Notes under the pieces: generated by a model
The model's database searches: none
The model's input: only the letters and a program-made list of their open reading frames with translations
Told to the model about the DNA's origin: nothing
Program-made: the position numbers and the translations under genes
Shown here: in pieces, positions 1 to 9,962 of the stretch
Layout of the letters: every line of letters starts with the position of its first letter
How positions within the stretch are numbered: position 1 is the first letter of the stretch
DNA from: Quercus robur
Taxonomy: Eukaryota > Streptophyta > Magnoliopsida > Fagales > Fagaceae
Direction of reading: 5' to 3'
DNA: 64,000 nt
Assembly (NCBI RefSeq): GCF_932294415.1
Contig: NC_065542.1
Coordinates: 41,629,942 to 41,693,941, forward strand

Positions 1-200
1 TTGCTAATTTTTCTAATGATTTGCAAGCTGTAAGATTTGGAAATCTACTTTGGTGCTTTTCTTTTCATGTTATTGGGTTTTGCTATTGCGATGATTGTTT
101 CAAACTTGTCTATTTAGGTTGAGTATATTAGTAATGGGACCTTGGTATATTAGTAATATTTGGAATATTAAGTTTCTTTTTTTTTTTTGTATTTTTATAG

Positions 201-1070
201 GATGATGGACAATTCTTGTCAAAACAAGGATACCATGAATGATTGTACCCCGGAGGTTGGTATGGAGTTTGATACGTTAGAGGCAACTTGGATGTTTTGG
301 AAAAATTATGGAAAACAAATGGAGTTTAGTGTTCGAAAGCATTATGCAAATAAAAGTAAGATAGATGGAGATATAACATCGAGAAGATTTTTGTGTTCTA
401 AAGAGGGTACTCGTAAGCCTGATAAATGAGATCATCTGACCAATCAACCTCAACAAGAAACAAGGACTAATTGTCTAATACGATTGGGTGTTTCATTAGT
501 TTGTGGGACTGGAAAGTACAAGGTGTACAATTTTGTATCTGAGCACAACCATGTTCTTCATCTTGCAGCAACTACTTTCATGATGCGATCAGAACGAAAG
601 ATGTCTGATGTCCAAGCTTTTGCTATTGATTTAGCTTATGCTTTTGGAATTAAGCCTAAGGAGATACATAAGTTAATGAGTAGAGAGGCTGGTGGAAGGG
701 CTACTTTTGGCTACACTAGAATTGATCAAAAAAACTATCTTTGAATTAGACGACAACAAAGCTTGATATATGGTGAAGCCGGTAGTTTATTAAGGTATTT
801 TCAACAATAATTGGTTCAAAATCCATCATTCCATTAAGTTGTACAGTTGGATATTGAGGAGCAAAAAATTAATATATTTTGGCCTGATGCTAAAATGATA
901 ATTGAGTATGCCCATTTTGGTGATGTTTTTAGTTTTGACACTACATTTGGCACAAACAAAGAATTTATGCATTTAGCTATGTTAATTGGTTTCAATCACC
1001 ACAAAGAGATGGTGATTTTTGGGGCTGCACTTTTATACGATGAGACAGCTGAATCATTCAAATGCCAATG
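201..1070 (+). pseudogene. FAR1/FRS-like (MULE-derived) coding fragment, 3'-truncated
   Basis: One reading frame runs from about 201 to 1070 with four stops and no frameshift (TGA 427-429, TGA 742-744, TAA 808-810, TAA 835-837). The first part has the FAR1 DNA-binding domain pattern: GMEFDTLEATWMFWKNYGK, a later CSKEG, and FVSEHNH at about 535-552. The part after 847 matches the start of a MULE transposase domain (DVFSFDTTFGTNKE, then a G-F-N-H-H segment). It breaks off at a 76-bp tandem repeat, so most of the catalytic domain and the SWIM finger are missing. A splice-acceptor-like TTTTTATAG ends at 200, so an upstream non-coding exon is possible. FAR1 proteins are transposase-derived light-signalling regulators; this copy may equally be a dead MULE transposase. 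It cannot encode a working protein as it stands. Confidence 0.75.
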
Positions 1071-1258
1071 TTACATTTTTCTTTTGTTAAGATTGTCCCT
1101 ATTGTAAAAGAGAAGAGGGAATAGGCCATTGTTAATGCTGCCACTGTTACATTTTTCTTTTATTAAGATTGTCTCTGTTGTAAAAGAGAGGACGGGAAAG
1201 ACCATTGTTAATGTTGCCAGTGTTACATTTTTCTTTTGTTAAGATTGTCCCTGTAACA
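1071..1258 (+). repeat. 76-bp tandem repeat, about 2.5 copies
   Basis: Units begin at 1071, 1147 and 1223 with TTACATTTTTCTTTT and repeat a segment with AAGATTGTC and a run of AAAGAGA; the third copy is partial. The array starts where the FAR1-like reading frame ends, so it marks the truncation point. Confidence 0.8.
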
Positions 1259-1261
1259 GAA

Positions 1262-1973
1262 TAGGGGATAGGCCTTTGATATGTAGCATTTTCTCTTCTT
1301 TAAAACAATTGTATCTTGTGCAAAGTTGAAACTTCTAGATTTTAAATCAATATTATTGGCAATTTAAATGTTTTTAGCAATAAATTACATTATATTACAT
1401 GTATAGTATACAAGCATATATGAAATAACAAAGTAAGATAAGAGCGATAAAACTGATATTATTGCCAATAACTATTCATTACATATCCATAACTATTGAA
1501 ACACTGGTAATACATGAAGCATTTTGGCCACTATTGATACATATTCTTCTTAAATATTGTGATCTTTGCTAGTATCTTTTTTCCAAAGAACTAAATCCTA
1601 AAAGCCACTGTGGATGCTACTCACTAATAGCCACCCGCATAATTAGTGTGCAATCATAGATCATCAACATCCAAGCTTTCAAGTGAACCTGAAATTAGAA
1701 GCTGGAAAAAAAAGTGTCTAAGTGGGACGTAAAGATCAATATGATACATTAAATTTCTAAAAGAAAGGGAAAAAATTGTCACGTTGCAAGTTGCAACATC
1801 ATGCACTTGACAAAAATTGAGATTATAAACAAACCGGACTTGTTCTGAACTCTTTTTTAGGGGCAAAAGACTCAAAATATCATTTAAGTGAAAATAAAGG
1901 GTAATAAGAATTAGTAATCAGGCATTTGTTTCAATTATAAACATAATGGGGCAAACACAAAAGTAAAGACTAA
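1262..1973. other. AT-rich intergenic stretch, no gene seen
   Basis: No open frame of coding character, RNA gene or clear repeat boundary was seen. The minus-strand open frame at 1654-1875 is short, low in complexity and resembles nothing I recognise. Confidence 0.5.
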
Positions 1974-2034
1974 GAATCATTCTTTTCTTCTCTCTGATTA
2001 TAGTGGCCTCGCTCTTTGTCTAAGATTATACTAA

Positions 2035-2274
2035 GTACTTGTTTGGATACTGAGTCTGCATTTAGCGTTTGCATTTCACCTTTTTTTTTTTTTTTTTAGA
2101 AGAGCAGATTATGCTTTTCCAGTGGATCTCATGCACTGTTCACAGGACCGACAAGTACTTTATTCAACAACTTTTTCATTAAAAATGGGTCTCACAGCAC
2201 TATTCACACATTTAAAAATTATTTTGCTATAATGTTTTCAGTTTTTAGCGATATCTAAAAGGACCCTAAAGGAG
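2035..2274. mobile_element. MITE-like element with TTTGGATAC end and TAA target duplication
   Basis: The segment has GTTTGGATAC near its left end and ATATCTAAAAGGACCC near its right end, with CTGTTCAC, CACTATTCAC and GTTTTCAGTTTTTAGC in between. It is flanked by TAA on both sides (2032-2034 and 2275-2277). A related stretch at 3056-3172 carries the same flanks joined directly without the insert, which acts as an empty site. A 3-bp TAA duplication suggests the PIF/Harbinger superfamily, but that is inference. Other members of this family lie near 16773-17056 and 30432-30622. Confidence 0.7.
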
Positions 2275-3007
2275 TAAAGGTAACAAACCAGTACAATTAT
2301 CTTCTTTGTCTCCCCTGTTTCTTATCTTGAACAAGTACCCAAGCGTAAAAGGAATAACATCTGATCTGTTCCCATAATAGAATTGCCTCACAAGCATCAT
2401 ATTTGTACTCCAAAGGTTCATATATTTTAAACTGCTCATTATACTGCAATTATTAAAGCTAAAACTATCAACACTCTGTAGCTTATAAAAAAAAAATACA
2501 TCATAGAGACTGAGAGCAGGGGAGAGTAGAAGAAACACACCCAGGTGCTATTAGTGCCTTCAGGGAACTTAAGAATCAATTTGCAATGGTCTATTATATG
2601 TGTAGTGAGTCCAAGCCCCTTGTTTTCCTACACCCAATTTCAAGCTGAGTACAAAACTGGCCTACTAGCAAATACAATAAATAATCATACAAGAAGAATT
2701 AAAATATCACATAGAAGAAACTAATGAGAAAAGTACAACAACAAACCCTTTGTCCCAAATTTTTTGGGGTTGGCTATGGATCCTCAACAAAGTCATTAAT
2801 ATTTATTCTTTTCCTTCATTCTACTCATCTAAAGTCATACTCATTGTCACTTCCTTGATTGACATGTCTTTTATTATTTCTGCTAATGTTATTTTTGCTC
2901 TTCCTTTACCTTATTCTTTTTTTTATTCCTTCAACTTGGATCAACTCATCCTTTCTTATCATACCAGTGCATTAATCGCTCTACTCTAAACAAAACTAAT
3001 TGTATTG

Positions 3008-3182
3008 GTTTGATAATTGTTCAAGATAAGAAACTAGTACAATTATCTTCAACTTGAATCATTCTTTTCTTCTCTCTGATTATAGTGGTCTTTCTTTGTC
3101 TAAGATTATACTAAAGGTAACAAACTAATACAAAACTATCTTCTTTGTCTGCTCTGTTTCTTATCTTGAACAATTATCAAAC
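3008..3182. mobile_element. Fold-back element with a perfect 27-bp inverted repeat
   Basis: Positions 3008-3034 and 3156-3182 are exact reverse complements over 27 bp (core GATAATTGTTCAAGATAAG). The interior contains the empty-site homologue of the flanks of the 2035-2274 element. It looks like a small non-autonomous DNA element; no target duplication was identified. Confidence 0.6.
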
Positions 3183-4005
3183 ACCTTGTAGGCATAGGGT
3201 AGCCCCAAAAAAACACAGCCTTTCTTGAGCAATCATTAAACAGTTTTGCAATAATGAAATTGCAAAAGAACAAAACTCTAATATCAAGCATAGGTATGAA
3301 AAAAAAGAAAAAAAAAAAGAAAAAAGGAAGAAGCTAGTAGTTAATAGACAATAGACAGAGAAAAAAGGCTAGAGAGAGAGTAAGATAGCTGATATACCTG
3401 GCCTCCATTGAGCTTTCAATGGTCATCCTTGGACAATTTGAAGGGATTGAGCTAGATGGATCCATCATTTGTAATTGAAAGTATTGAAAATTTCAAGGAT
3501 GTAGGAGAGTTGTAAAAGAAAGTTTGGTTTTCTTCTTGAACTGTTTTGCCCAAGAGTGTCTTTTGGATTCAGATGGGAAAAATGGCGGGAGTAATTTATG
3601 GGTTGATGAATTTCTCAAGTTTGAGATTTGTTCCATCCAAAAAAAAAAGGTAAGATCCGTTTGCTAACGTTAAGGATCACGGCTACTTCCTAAACTTATC
3701 CCCTTTTTTGTGTTTTTAAAAGAGTTAGTTAGTGGATTGATGATGTGGCAGCATCTTAAAGAATTAATTTTAAATGAGAGGTGAGGATTTAAAGAAATTT
3801 ACTTGATAAAGTACCGTAGGAACTCTAGAAGATCTGAATCCATTCTAATTGTACTTTATACCAATGACAGATGCAATGATAGGCTAGGGCTATTCCCACC
3901 GACTACCTGGCACTTTTTACCTAAACCTATCATATTTTCTCTACAACTCACAGTTTATTACATGATTCTAGACAATTTTGATAACTCTAGTTTTTTAATA
4001 TATTA
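3183..4005. other. Intergenic, no gene seen; MITE-end relic near 3790-3843
   Basis: AT-rich DNA with purine tracts. The stretch at 3790-3843 (AGTACCGTAGGAACTCTAGA, then GATCTGAATCC) resembles one end of the MITE at 32415-32675, which suggests a partial copy. The plus open frame at 3803-4021 is not coding-like. Confidence 0.45.
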
Positions 4006-4015
4006 TGTTGAGAAG

Positions 4016-4178
4016 GAGTAATGCTATAGATACAAATTTTTTTACAAACTGATGATGTGATGAGTAATTATTGATAAATGAAAATGTAATATTAATGGTG
4101 AGTCTAGATGAAAATTAATAAGAAATTGGTCACATCAACAGTTTGTAAAAATATTGTAAAATAGTCAATGGCATTACT
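4016..4178. mobile_element. MULE-type MITE with long TIRs and 10-bp target duplication
   Basis: The ends are imperfect inverted repeats of about 45 bp: left GAGTAATGCTATAGA, right (reverse complement) AGTAATGCCATTGA, each followed by TTTTTACAAACTG and GATGTG. The 10-bp word TGTTGAGAAG flanks both sides (4006-4015 and 4179-4188). Long TIRs and a 9-10 bp duplication are typical of Mutator-like elements. There is no coding capacity. Confidence 0.75.
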
Positions 4179-4182
4179 TGTT

Positions 4183-4373
4183 GAGAAGTGTTAAATCCAC
4201 AACATTTTCACAACACTTTTTACAACAAATTCTAGATTGTAAGTTGTTACTAGTTATAATTTTAACTCATTACTAAAATTAACTTTTTTCTCACAAGTAA
4301 TAGCCAATAAAAATCTATTATTTAAGATTTATTGTGAAAGTATTGTAAATATATTGCAAGAATAACATTTCTC
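4183..4373. mobile_element. Second MITE, adjoining the MULE-type MITE
   Basis: The left end GAGAAGTGTTA with ACAACATTTTCACAA is mirrored by GAGAAATGTTA at the right (reverse complement of 4364-4373). The layout resembles the better preserved copy at 56918-57090. Its left end overlaps the target duplication of the preceding MITE, so exact borders are uncertain. Confidence 0.5.
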
Positions 4374-4660
4374 ATATTACATTACCTCTGAGTCATAGTC
4401 GACGGTATTATCTGTTTCTCTGCAGGTTGCACGGATTTAACATTTCCCTAAAGATAAGGTAGATTTTGTCAAAATAAGGTAGATAACATTCAGAAATCTT
4501 GCATGGAACTGAAGACCAACTGACCAAGTACAGCTAGACTATGTGCCTGTACCCAAAATTAAAGTAAAGATGAATATAATATAAGAGAGATATTTATATT
4601 TGATTTGTTGGTAAAAGTCAGCAAGCTATAAATGGTAATTCTAATGCGAAAAATCCAATG

Positions 4661-4668
4661 GAATATAC
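4661..4668. promoter_or_regulatory. P1BS site (PHR1-binding, GNATATNC)
   Basis: GAATATAC fits the palindromic consensus GNATATNC recognised by PHR1-type MYB-CC regulators of phosphate-starvation genes. It lies about 120 bp upstream of the TATA-like box at 4784-4789 of the inferred phosphate-transporter promoter. Confidence 0.6.
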
Positions 4669-4734
4669 TAGTGATGATTTTAGTCAATCGGCCTGAAAAT
4701 GGGGGTGACAGGTTGGTGAGAAAGAGAACTTTGG

Positions 4735-4742
4735 GAATATGC
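4735..4742. promoter_or_regulatory. P1BS site (PHR1-binding, GNATATNC)
   Basis: GAATATGC fits GNATATNC and sits about 40 bp upstream of the TATA-like sequence at 4784-4789, a typical place for this element in phosphate-starvation-induced promoters. Confidence 0.65.
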
Positions 4743-4783
4743 CGGCCACATATTCTGGTCTTAATTAAGAAAAATTCAATGCA

Positions 4784-4887
4784 TATAAGTTCTCAATCCC
4801 ATACATGGCTTTGTACCATCACTTATAATTTTCTTTCTCTCTCTTTCTCTTTCTCTCTCAACAATCTCGAGCCAAGAAAATTTTCAG
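4784..4887 (+). promoter_or_regulatory. Inferred TATA box and non-coding first exon of the phosphate transporter
   Basis: A TATAAG box (4784-4789) is followed about 30 bp later by a CT-rich leader (4829-4861). A consensus splice donor, CAG|GTGAGT, lies at 4885-4893. A matching acceptor, CGCGCAG|GG, ends at 6342, which would make a 1455-bp leader intron (4888-6342) with 58 bp of second-exon leader before the ATG. This is a sequence-based model; a transcription start close to 6300 without an upstream exon is the alternative. Confidence 0.5.
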
Positions 4888-4972
4888 GTGAGTTTATCAA
4901 ACTTCTCTATGAATATAATATTATGCCTTCTTTGAGGCTGTTTTTCACGTTCGTATTAACTTTTTGTCTATT

Positions 4973-4980
4973 GAATATGC
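4973..4980. promoter_or_regulatory. P1BS site inside the inferred leader intron
   Basis: GAATATGC again fits GNATATNC. If the leader model is right, this site is 86 bp into the 5'UTR intron; if the gene instead starts near 6300, it is a distal upstream site. Confidence 0.5.
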
Positions 4981-5367
4981 CCAGGTCAATTGAAGCTGTT
5001 TGTCTCTCGAATTAGGTGTCACTATCTGCTCTATATTTCATTATTTTGTACAGAAATGTTTCTACTTTTTGAGATGTAAATGGTTAGGGTTTTTAAACCA
5101 AACCCAATACGTCATTGTCGATGATATACATATACAATATTCCAGTTTAATATTTATGTATATTCTAATCCATCATTCAAAAGCCACAATAATATATTAT
5201 TTTAAAGTTGTTGCTTTCGTAAATAGGATCAATAATAAACCAAATGCATGTTTTATTTCTATGATCCCTTCCCTAGCCTCTGTAATTTGCTATCTTTACA
5301 TTTTTCAAATGAACCCTATTGGGATCTATCCTGTGTGAAAAAGCCGCTATATGCAGCTATTACATTT

Positions 5368-5766
5368 ATAGCATTAGCATCAAGAAATGCTACTCTATTC
5401 TATTTTATCATCTCAAAAAGCTACTTTACCAATTATACCATCCCATTTTACAATACTTCCAACATCCCAAACTTTTATTTTTCTATTCTACCCATTAAAA
5501 TAATATATCTACACAATAAAATAATATTTTCCCCAATCACCATCATTTATTCTTTCTTTCTTCCAATCACCATCACAATAAAATATTAGTTTTTTTTTTA
5601 GAATTGTGCTACAATGTAATTCTAAAGATAGAATTGCACTGTAGCACTATTACAAAAAAAATTGCAATACTTAGCAATAACATTTCCTAATGCAATACAT
5701 TTTGGGGCTTGAAATGCCAAATATCCCTTACATTTGGCATTAGCATTCCCCAATGCTAATGCTCTA
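5368..5766. mobile_element. MITE in the inferred leader intron
   Basis: The left end AGCATTAGCAT...AAATGCTA is mirrored by AGCATTAGCATTGGGG (reverse complement) at the right end. The interior is AT-rich with a CTACAATGTAATTCTA / TGCACTGTAGCA pair. The same GCATTAGCATTGGGG end recurs near 14451. No target duplication was fixed. Confidence 0.55.
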
Positions 5767-6165
5767 AGATACCACCCAATTTCTTCATACATAATTGCCA
5801 ATTATGTGATTTTATGAAAATTCAACTCTTTTGCCAAAGATTTATTATTGTCACTATTTTATGTGAACTTTTGCACATAAAATTATAAGGAAAGTAATGA
5901 AATTCGATTTTCAAAAAACAGAACACATCTTTTAATTCCTTTTTTAGATGTTGAAACGTATGAGGAAAATGAGAGAGTATTTGTAGATGGAAGTTTGTAT
6001 TCTAAAAGAATTTCTGGACCTTTTAATCCTCATATATTTTAAGATCAAAAGAGAGTTTTAAGTTCCTTACACTACGCTTTGAACGGTTATCCAATATTTA
6101 TTTTACTTCTTCATATCTAAGTACTTATTTGATAAAAGTTACGTTATGAATTGGATGCACAGTAC

Positions 6166-6168
<3 letters not shown>

Positions 6169-6206
<38 letters not shown>
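6169..6206. repeat. (TA)n microsatellite
   Basis: About 19 uninterrupted TA dinucleotides, within the inferred leader intron and about 195 bp upstream of the phosphate transporter start. Confidence 0.9.
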
Positions 6207-6208
<2 letters not shown>

Positions 6209-6400
6209 CTTTTTGTCTGTCATAAAAACAATGTGGTATATTTGGCATGCATAAATTTATGTGTGTCACATTTCTTATGAAAGATCCAATGATTCTTGTT
6301 CAAAAATTGGTTGTGTCTAAACTTGTAGTGCAATTCGCGCAGGGATTGTGTGAGAGAGAAAGAGCAAAGACAAGAAAGACAGCAAGTTAGCTAGCTAGCT

Positions 6401-7966
6401 ATGGCAAGGGAACAGTTGAAGGTGCTGGATGCACTCGATGTTGCCAAAACTCAATGGTACCATTTCACTGCAATTATCATTGCTGGAATGGGGTTCTTCA
6501 CAGACGCATATGATCTATTCTGTATATCCGTTTGCACCAAATTGCTTGGGCGCTTATACTACCATCATGAAGGTGCAGCTAAGCCTGGCACATTGCCTCC
6601 CAATGTAGCAGCAGCTGTTAATGGTGTAGCACTTTGTGGAACTCTGGCAGGGCAGCTCTTTTTTGGATGGCTTGGTGACAAGTTGGGCAGAAAGAAAGTC
6701 TATGGTATCACTCTGTTGCTCATGATCATTTGCTCCATTGGTTCAGGGCTTTCCATTGGCCATGATGCAAAAGCTGTGATGGCCACGCTTTGCTTCTTTC
6801 GGTTCTGGCTTGGATTTGGCATAGGTGGCGACTACCCACTTTCTGCTACCATCATGTCTGAATATGCTAATAAGAAGACTCGTGGAGCCTTCATTGCTGC
6901 AGTGTTCGCCATGCAAGGCTTTGGAATTTTAACTGGTGGTATATTTGCTATTATTATATCTTCCATATTCCAGAGCAGGTTCGATGCTCCTGCTTACGAA
7001 GTTGATGCACTTGGCTCAACTGTTCCCCAAGCAGATTATGTTTGGAGGATTATTGTAATGTTTGGAGCACTTCCAGCTGCACTGACTTACTACTGGAGGT
7101 TGAAGATGCCTGAAACTGCTCGTTACACGGCACTTGTTGCCAAGAATGCAAAGCAGGCTGCAAATGATATGTCAAAGGTTCTGCAGGTAGACATTGAATC
7201 AGAACCACAGAAGGTCGTTGAAAGACCAGCCAATACCTTTGGTTTGTTCTCCAAGGAGTTTCTTCGACGACATGGACTTCACTTGCTTGGTACAACAAGC
7301 ACATGGTTCTTGCTTGACATTGCATTTTACAGCCAAAACCTGTTCCAAAAGGATATTTTCACTGCAATTGGATGGATTCCTCCTGCAAAGACCATGAATG
7401 CCATCGAGGAGGTTTTTAGAATTGCAAGGGCACAAACACTGATTGCTCTTTGCAGTACTGTCCCAGGCTACTGGTTTACAGTGGCTTTCATTGACAGGAT
7501 GGGAAGGTTTGCTATCCAACTGATGGGTTTCTTCTTCATGACAGTGTTTATGTTCGCCCTGGCTTTTCCATACAACCACTGGACTCATAAGGATAACCGC
7601 ATTGGATTTGTGGTGCTCTATTCATTGACTTTCTTCTTTGCAAATTTCGGGCCTAATGCAACCACATTTGTTGTGCCAGCTGAAATTTTCCCAGCTAGGC
7701 TTAGGTCTACTTGCCACGGCATATCAGCAGCAGCTGGGAAGCTTGGGGCTATTGTTGGTGCATTTGGGTTTTTGTATTTGGCTCAAAACAAGGATAAGGC
7801 CAAGGCTGATGCCGGGTACCCTGCAGGCATTGGGGTGAAGAATGCGCTCATTGTGTTGGGAGTGGTCAACTTCTTGGGTATGCTGTTCACTTTTCTTGTG
7901 CCTGAATCAAATGGTAGATCATTGGAGGAGATGTCCCGTGAAAACGAGGATGAAACTATGGATTAA
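6401..7966 (+). CDS. High-affinity inorganic phosphate transporter, PHT1 family
   Basis: A proton-coupled phosphate importer of the plasma membrane (major facilitator superfamily, phosphate:H+ symporter family). The 521-residue product is close to the usual 520-540. The family signature [13 protein letters not shown] is at residues 142-154, the sugar-transporter-like [13 protein letters not shown] at 89-101, and [12 protein letters not shown] in the second half. Residues tied to phosphate or proton handling in Arabidopsis PHT1;1 are present at the same numbers: D35, D38, R134 and D144. Twelve membrane segments are expected, with a hydrophilic central loop near residues 235-290. The C terminus ends in [15 protein letters not shown], with serines (507, 512) near the region where PHT1 proteins are phosphorylated to control exit from the ER. 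The CDS is intronless, as in many PHT1 genes. The ATG is the first in frame after the leader, preceded by TAGCTAGCTAGCT. Three P1BS sites upstream suggest induction by phosphate starvation. The exact orthologue (PHT1;4-like or other) cannot be decided. Confidence 0.96.
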   Translation: MAREQLKVLDALDVAKTQWYHFTAIIIAGMGFFTDAYDLFCISVCTKLLGRLYYHHEGAAKPGTLPPNVAAAVNGVALCGTLAGQLFFGWLGDKLGRKKVYGITLLLMIICSIGSGLSIGHDAKAVMATLCFFRFWLGFGIGGDYPLSATIMSEYANKKTRGAFIAAVFAMQGFGILTGGIFAIIISSIFQSRFDAPAYEVDALGSTVPQADYVWRIIVMFGALPAALTYYWRLKMPETARYTALVAKNAKQAANDMSKVLQVDIESEPQKVVERPANTFGLFSKEFLRRHGLHLLGTTSTWFLLDIAFYSQNLFQKDIFTAIGWIPPAKTMNAIEEVFRIARAQTLIALCSTVPGYWFTVAFIDRMGRFAIQLMGFFFMTVFMFALAFPYNHWTHKDNRIGFVVLYSLTFFFANFGPNATTFVVPAEIFPARLRSTCHGISAAAGKLGAIVGAFGFLYLAQNKDKAKADAGYPAGIGVKNALIVLGVVNFLGMLFTFLVPESNGRSLEEMSRENEDETMD

Positions 7967-8200
7967 AGACTGCTACTACCTGTGCACCATAACTTTTCCT
8001 TATCAGTTATTTTTGTATGTCTTGAGCACGATGTTGTAGCTATTTGTTTAAGTTTCTCTCAATAAGCCCCTATTTTTGTCTTTCTTTTTAAATGTTGTGA
8101 TGCCCCACTAAAAGATTGTGTTATTAGCCATTAGATTGTAATATTTGTTCACTTTCCCCTTCCTGTTTTAACCGCCTTCTTGTTCTTCTTGCCATTGTTT
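7967..8200 (+). other. 3' untranslated region of the phosphate transporter
   Basis: T-rich sequence after the stop with a polyadenylation-like CAATAAG near 8059-8065 and further T/A-rich elements. The transcript end is probably between 8080 and 8200. Confidence 0.5.
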
Positions 8201-8727
8201 ATATGACTTATGTTGCATTCCACAGTTATATTGCTTTCTTCTTCTTCTTTTTATGGAAAGAGGTACATTGCTTTTTGGAAGCTTGAAATCATAAAATATT
8301 TTCCTAATTTTTTTTTATCCAAGTAGTAGCAATGAAAGAGGTACAACACAAGCAGTCTTCAACCTTTGGTCCTATCAGTACTTTTGAGCAACCCTTCCAA
8401 GCAAGAATATGCAACCAATATTCTCTGTTTTTTTCTTTGATCACTAGGCTACACAATGGAGCTAGTCTTTCCCCTTTTCAGACCCCATCCGTCCATCCAT
8501 CCATTCGAACATAGAAGGCAGGGAAAAATGCCTACATCCCCATCACTGGTGAGTTTCATGAAACTAAGTTCATTACCGGGAAATAAGCATCAAGTTTTGA
8601 AATTGCTTGTAGATCAAAATCCAAGAGCCACATATATTATACTTCTATGGCAAAAAGTTGGCTACAACATTGTTGGTCACTATGAGTAGCAAAAAGTAAA
8701 TGTTGGTCGCTAATAAAAATATCATCT

Positions 8728-8902
8728 GCCTGGGGAAGAACTAATTAACCAATCTGCTATATTAAATGGCAACAGGCTTGTTCGAGAAATTTTGAACATA
8801 TTCTGGCAAAATAGTCTTGCCTTGCAAGAGGTTGCAGGCTTCGTTTTCGAGGCTAACCTTTCTGCATATGTAGTAGATGACAGAGTCACAGAAAGGTCTT
8901 GA
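8728..8902 (+). pseudogene. Unrecognised coding-like remnant
   Basis: A stop-free frame with balanced protein-like composition (for example GNRLVREILNIFW and ALQEVAGFVFEANL) ends at TGA 8900-8902. There is no start codon, no homologue that I recognise, and no clear splice sites. It may be a relic of a gene or a transposon, or chance. The rest of 8200-9770 is AT-rich and includes a C-rich tract at 9511-9541. Confidence 0.25.
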
Positions 8903-9510
8903 CAATCCACCAGTTGCAAGGCATTACAAAGCTATATTCTAATTGAACTGACTCGGTATGTTTGTCTATATGGTGGTGCATCTACCACAAGCTTTGGAGG
9001 AAATCTTTAAACATTTCCTGGTGATATTTGGTTGAAAAAGCACATTCCTCTACGAGTTACGTCTGCACCACATCATGAGTGGTGTTGGCTCCACCCATAG
9101 TCAAGTCAAAATCAACCATACAACACAATTGTTTTTATTAATAAGTAAATTACATTATCCTCTTATCAAAATGAAACTCTGGAGAATTATAAATGCAATA
9201 TATTAGTCCATGACCTCTCAAACTATTATTAAACAAACAAAATTATTAAAAAAATAAAATAAAATAAATCTTACCCCAAACTTTAAACAAAATGACACCC
9301 CCCTCTTATGAGGTTTGCATGGCACTCCCTCCCACCCCAGCTATATATAAATTAATAGGAATCTTTTTAAAAAGTAAAATATTCTATAAGTAAAGACTTG
9401 TTGGATTTATATAAACTCCAAGGGAGAGAAGTGTCACTTCACAAAGTGAAATATTTAGGAGAGTCATTCTATAAAACGTCAAAAGAAGTTTGTATAGTTT
9501 AAACCTTCAT

Positions 9511-9541
9511 CACCCCCCCCCCCCCCCCACCCCCCACCCCC
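9511..9541. repeat. C-rich homopolymer tract
   Basis: A run of about 18 C followed by CCCCAC units. Such a tract is prone to length error in sequencing. Confidence 0.85.
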
Positions 9542-9789
9542 ACTTTTTTTCCCCCTTAAATCTCCCAAACGCTTGATAATTAGTGTTTTTACTTTGCTCT
9601 TTATCAGATAACTTTAGTTTTTATTTTTATTTTTTATTCTTTTGATAACACAATAGTTGGAAGAAGAGAAATATAAACCTTGAATATCTTTGTTGAAAAT
9701 ACTATGCTACGCGGTATCAGTTGATCAAGTCTTCCACGCATTTTATTCGATAACTTAAAGCTATCTGTTTTTTCTTGTGCCTCCTTGGC

Positions 9790-9962
9790 ATAGATTTCAG
9801 AGACTATAGGGAACACCGTTCAGAACTTCTGATGGCACGCACACTGGAAGATTTCGATTTATTTAAGAAAAATTGGTCAGATGATCTAAGGCACAAAATA
9901 TTCTGGTTTGCTAGGAAGACTGCCATGCATGCAAGCAAAGTTTGGGGCTATGGACCATGGTG
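9790..9962 (+). pseudogene. Unrecognised exon-like open frame
   Basis: The frame contains DYREHRSELLMARTLEDFDL, followed after a short gap by DDLRHKIFWFARKTAMHASK and KVWGYGPW. This is highly protein-like: amphipathic, rich in charged and aromatic residues. It continues into low-complexity sequence after about 9965 and stops at 10069-10071. I do not recognise the family. It could be one exon of an unannotated gene or a retained gene fragment; no partner exon was identified nearby. Confidence 0.35.

Noticed and set aside
7050-7588. Long open frames antisense and out of frame within the phosphate transporter
   Set aside because: They are shadows of the well-supported PHT1 coding sequence and have no recognisable domain.
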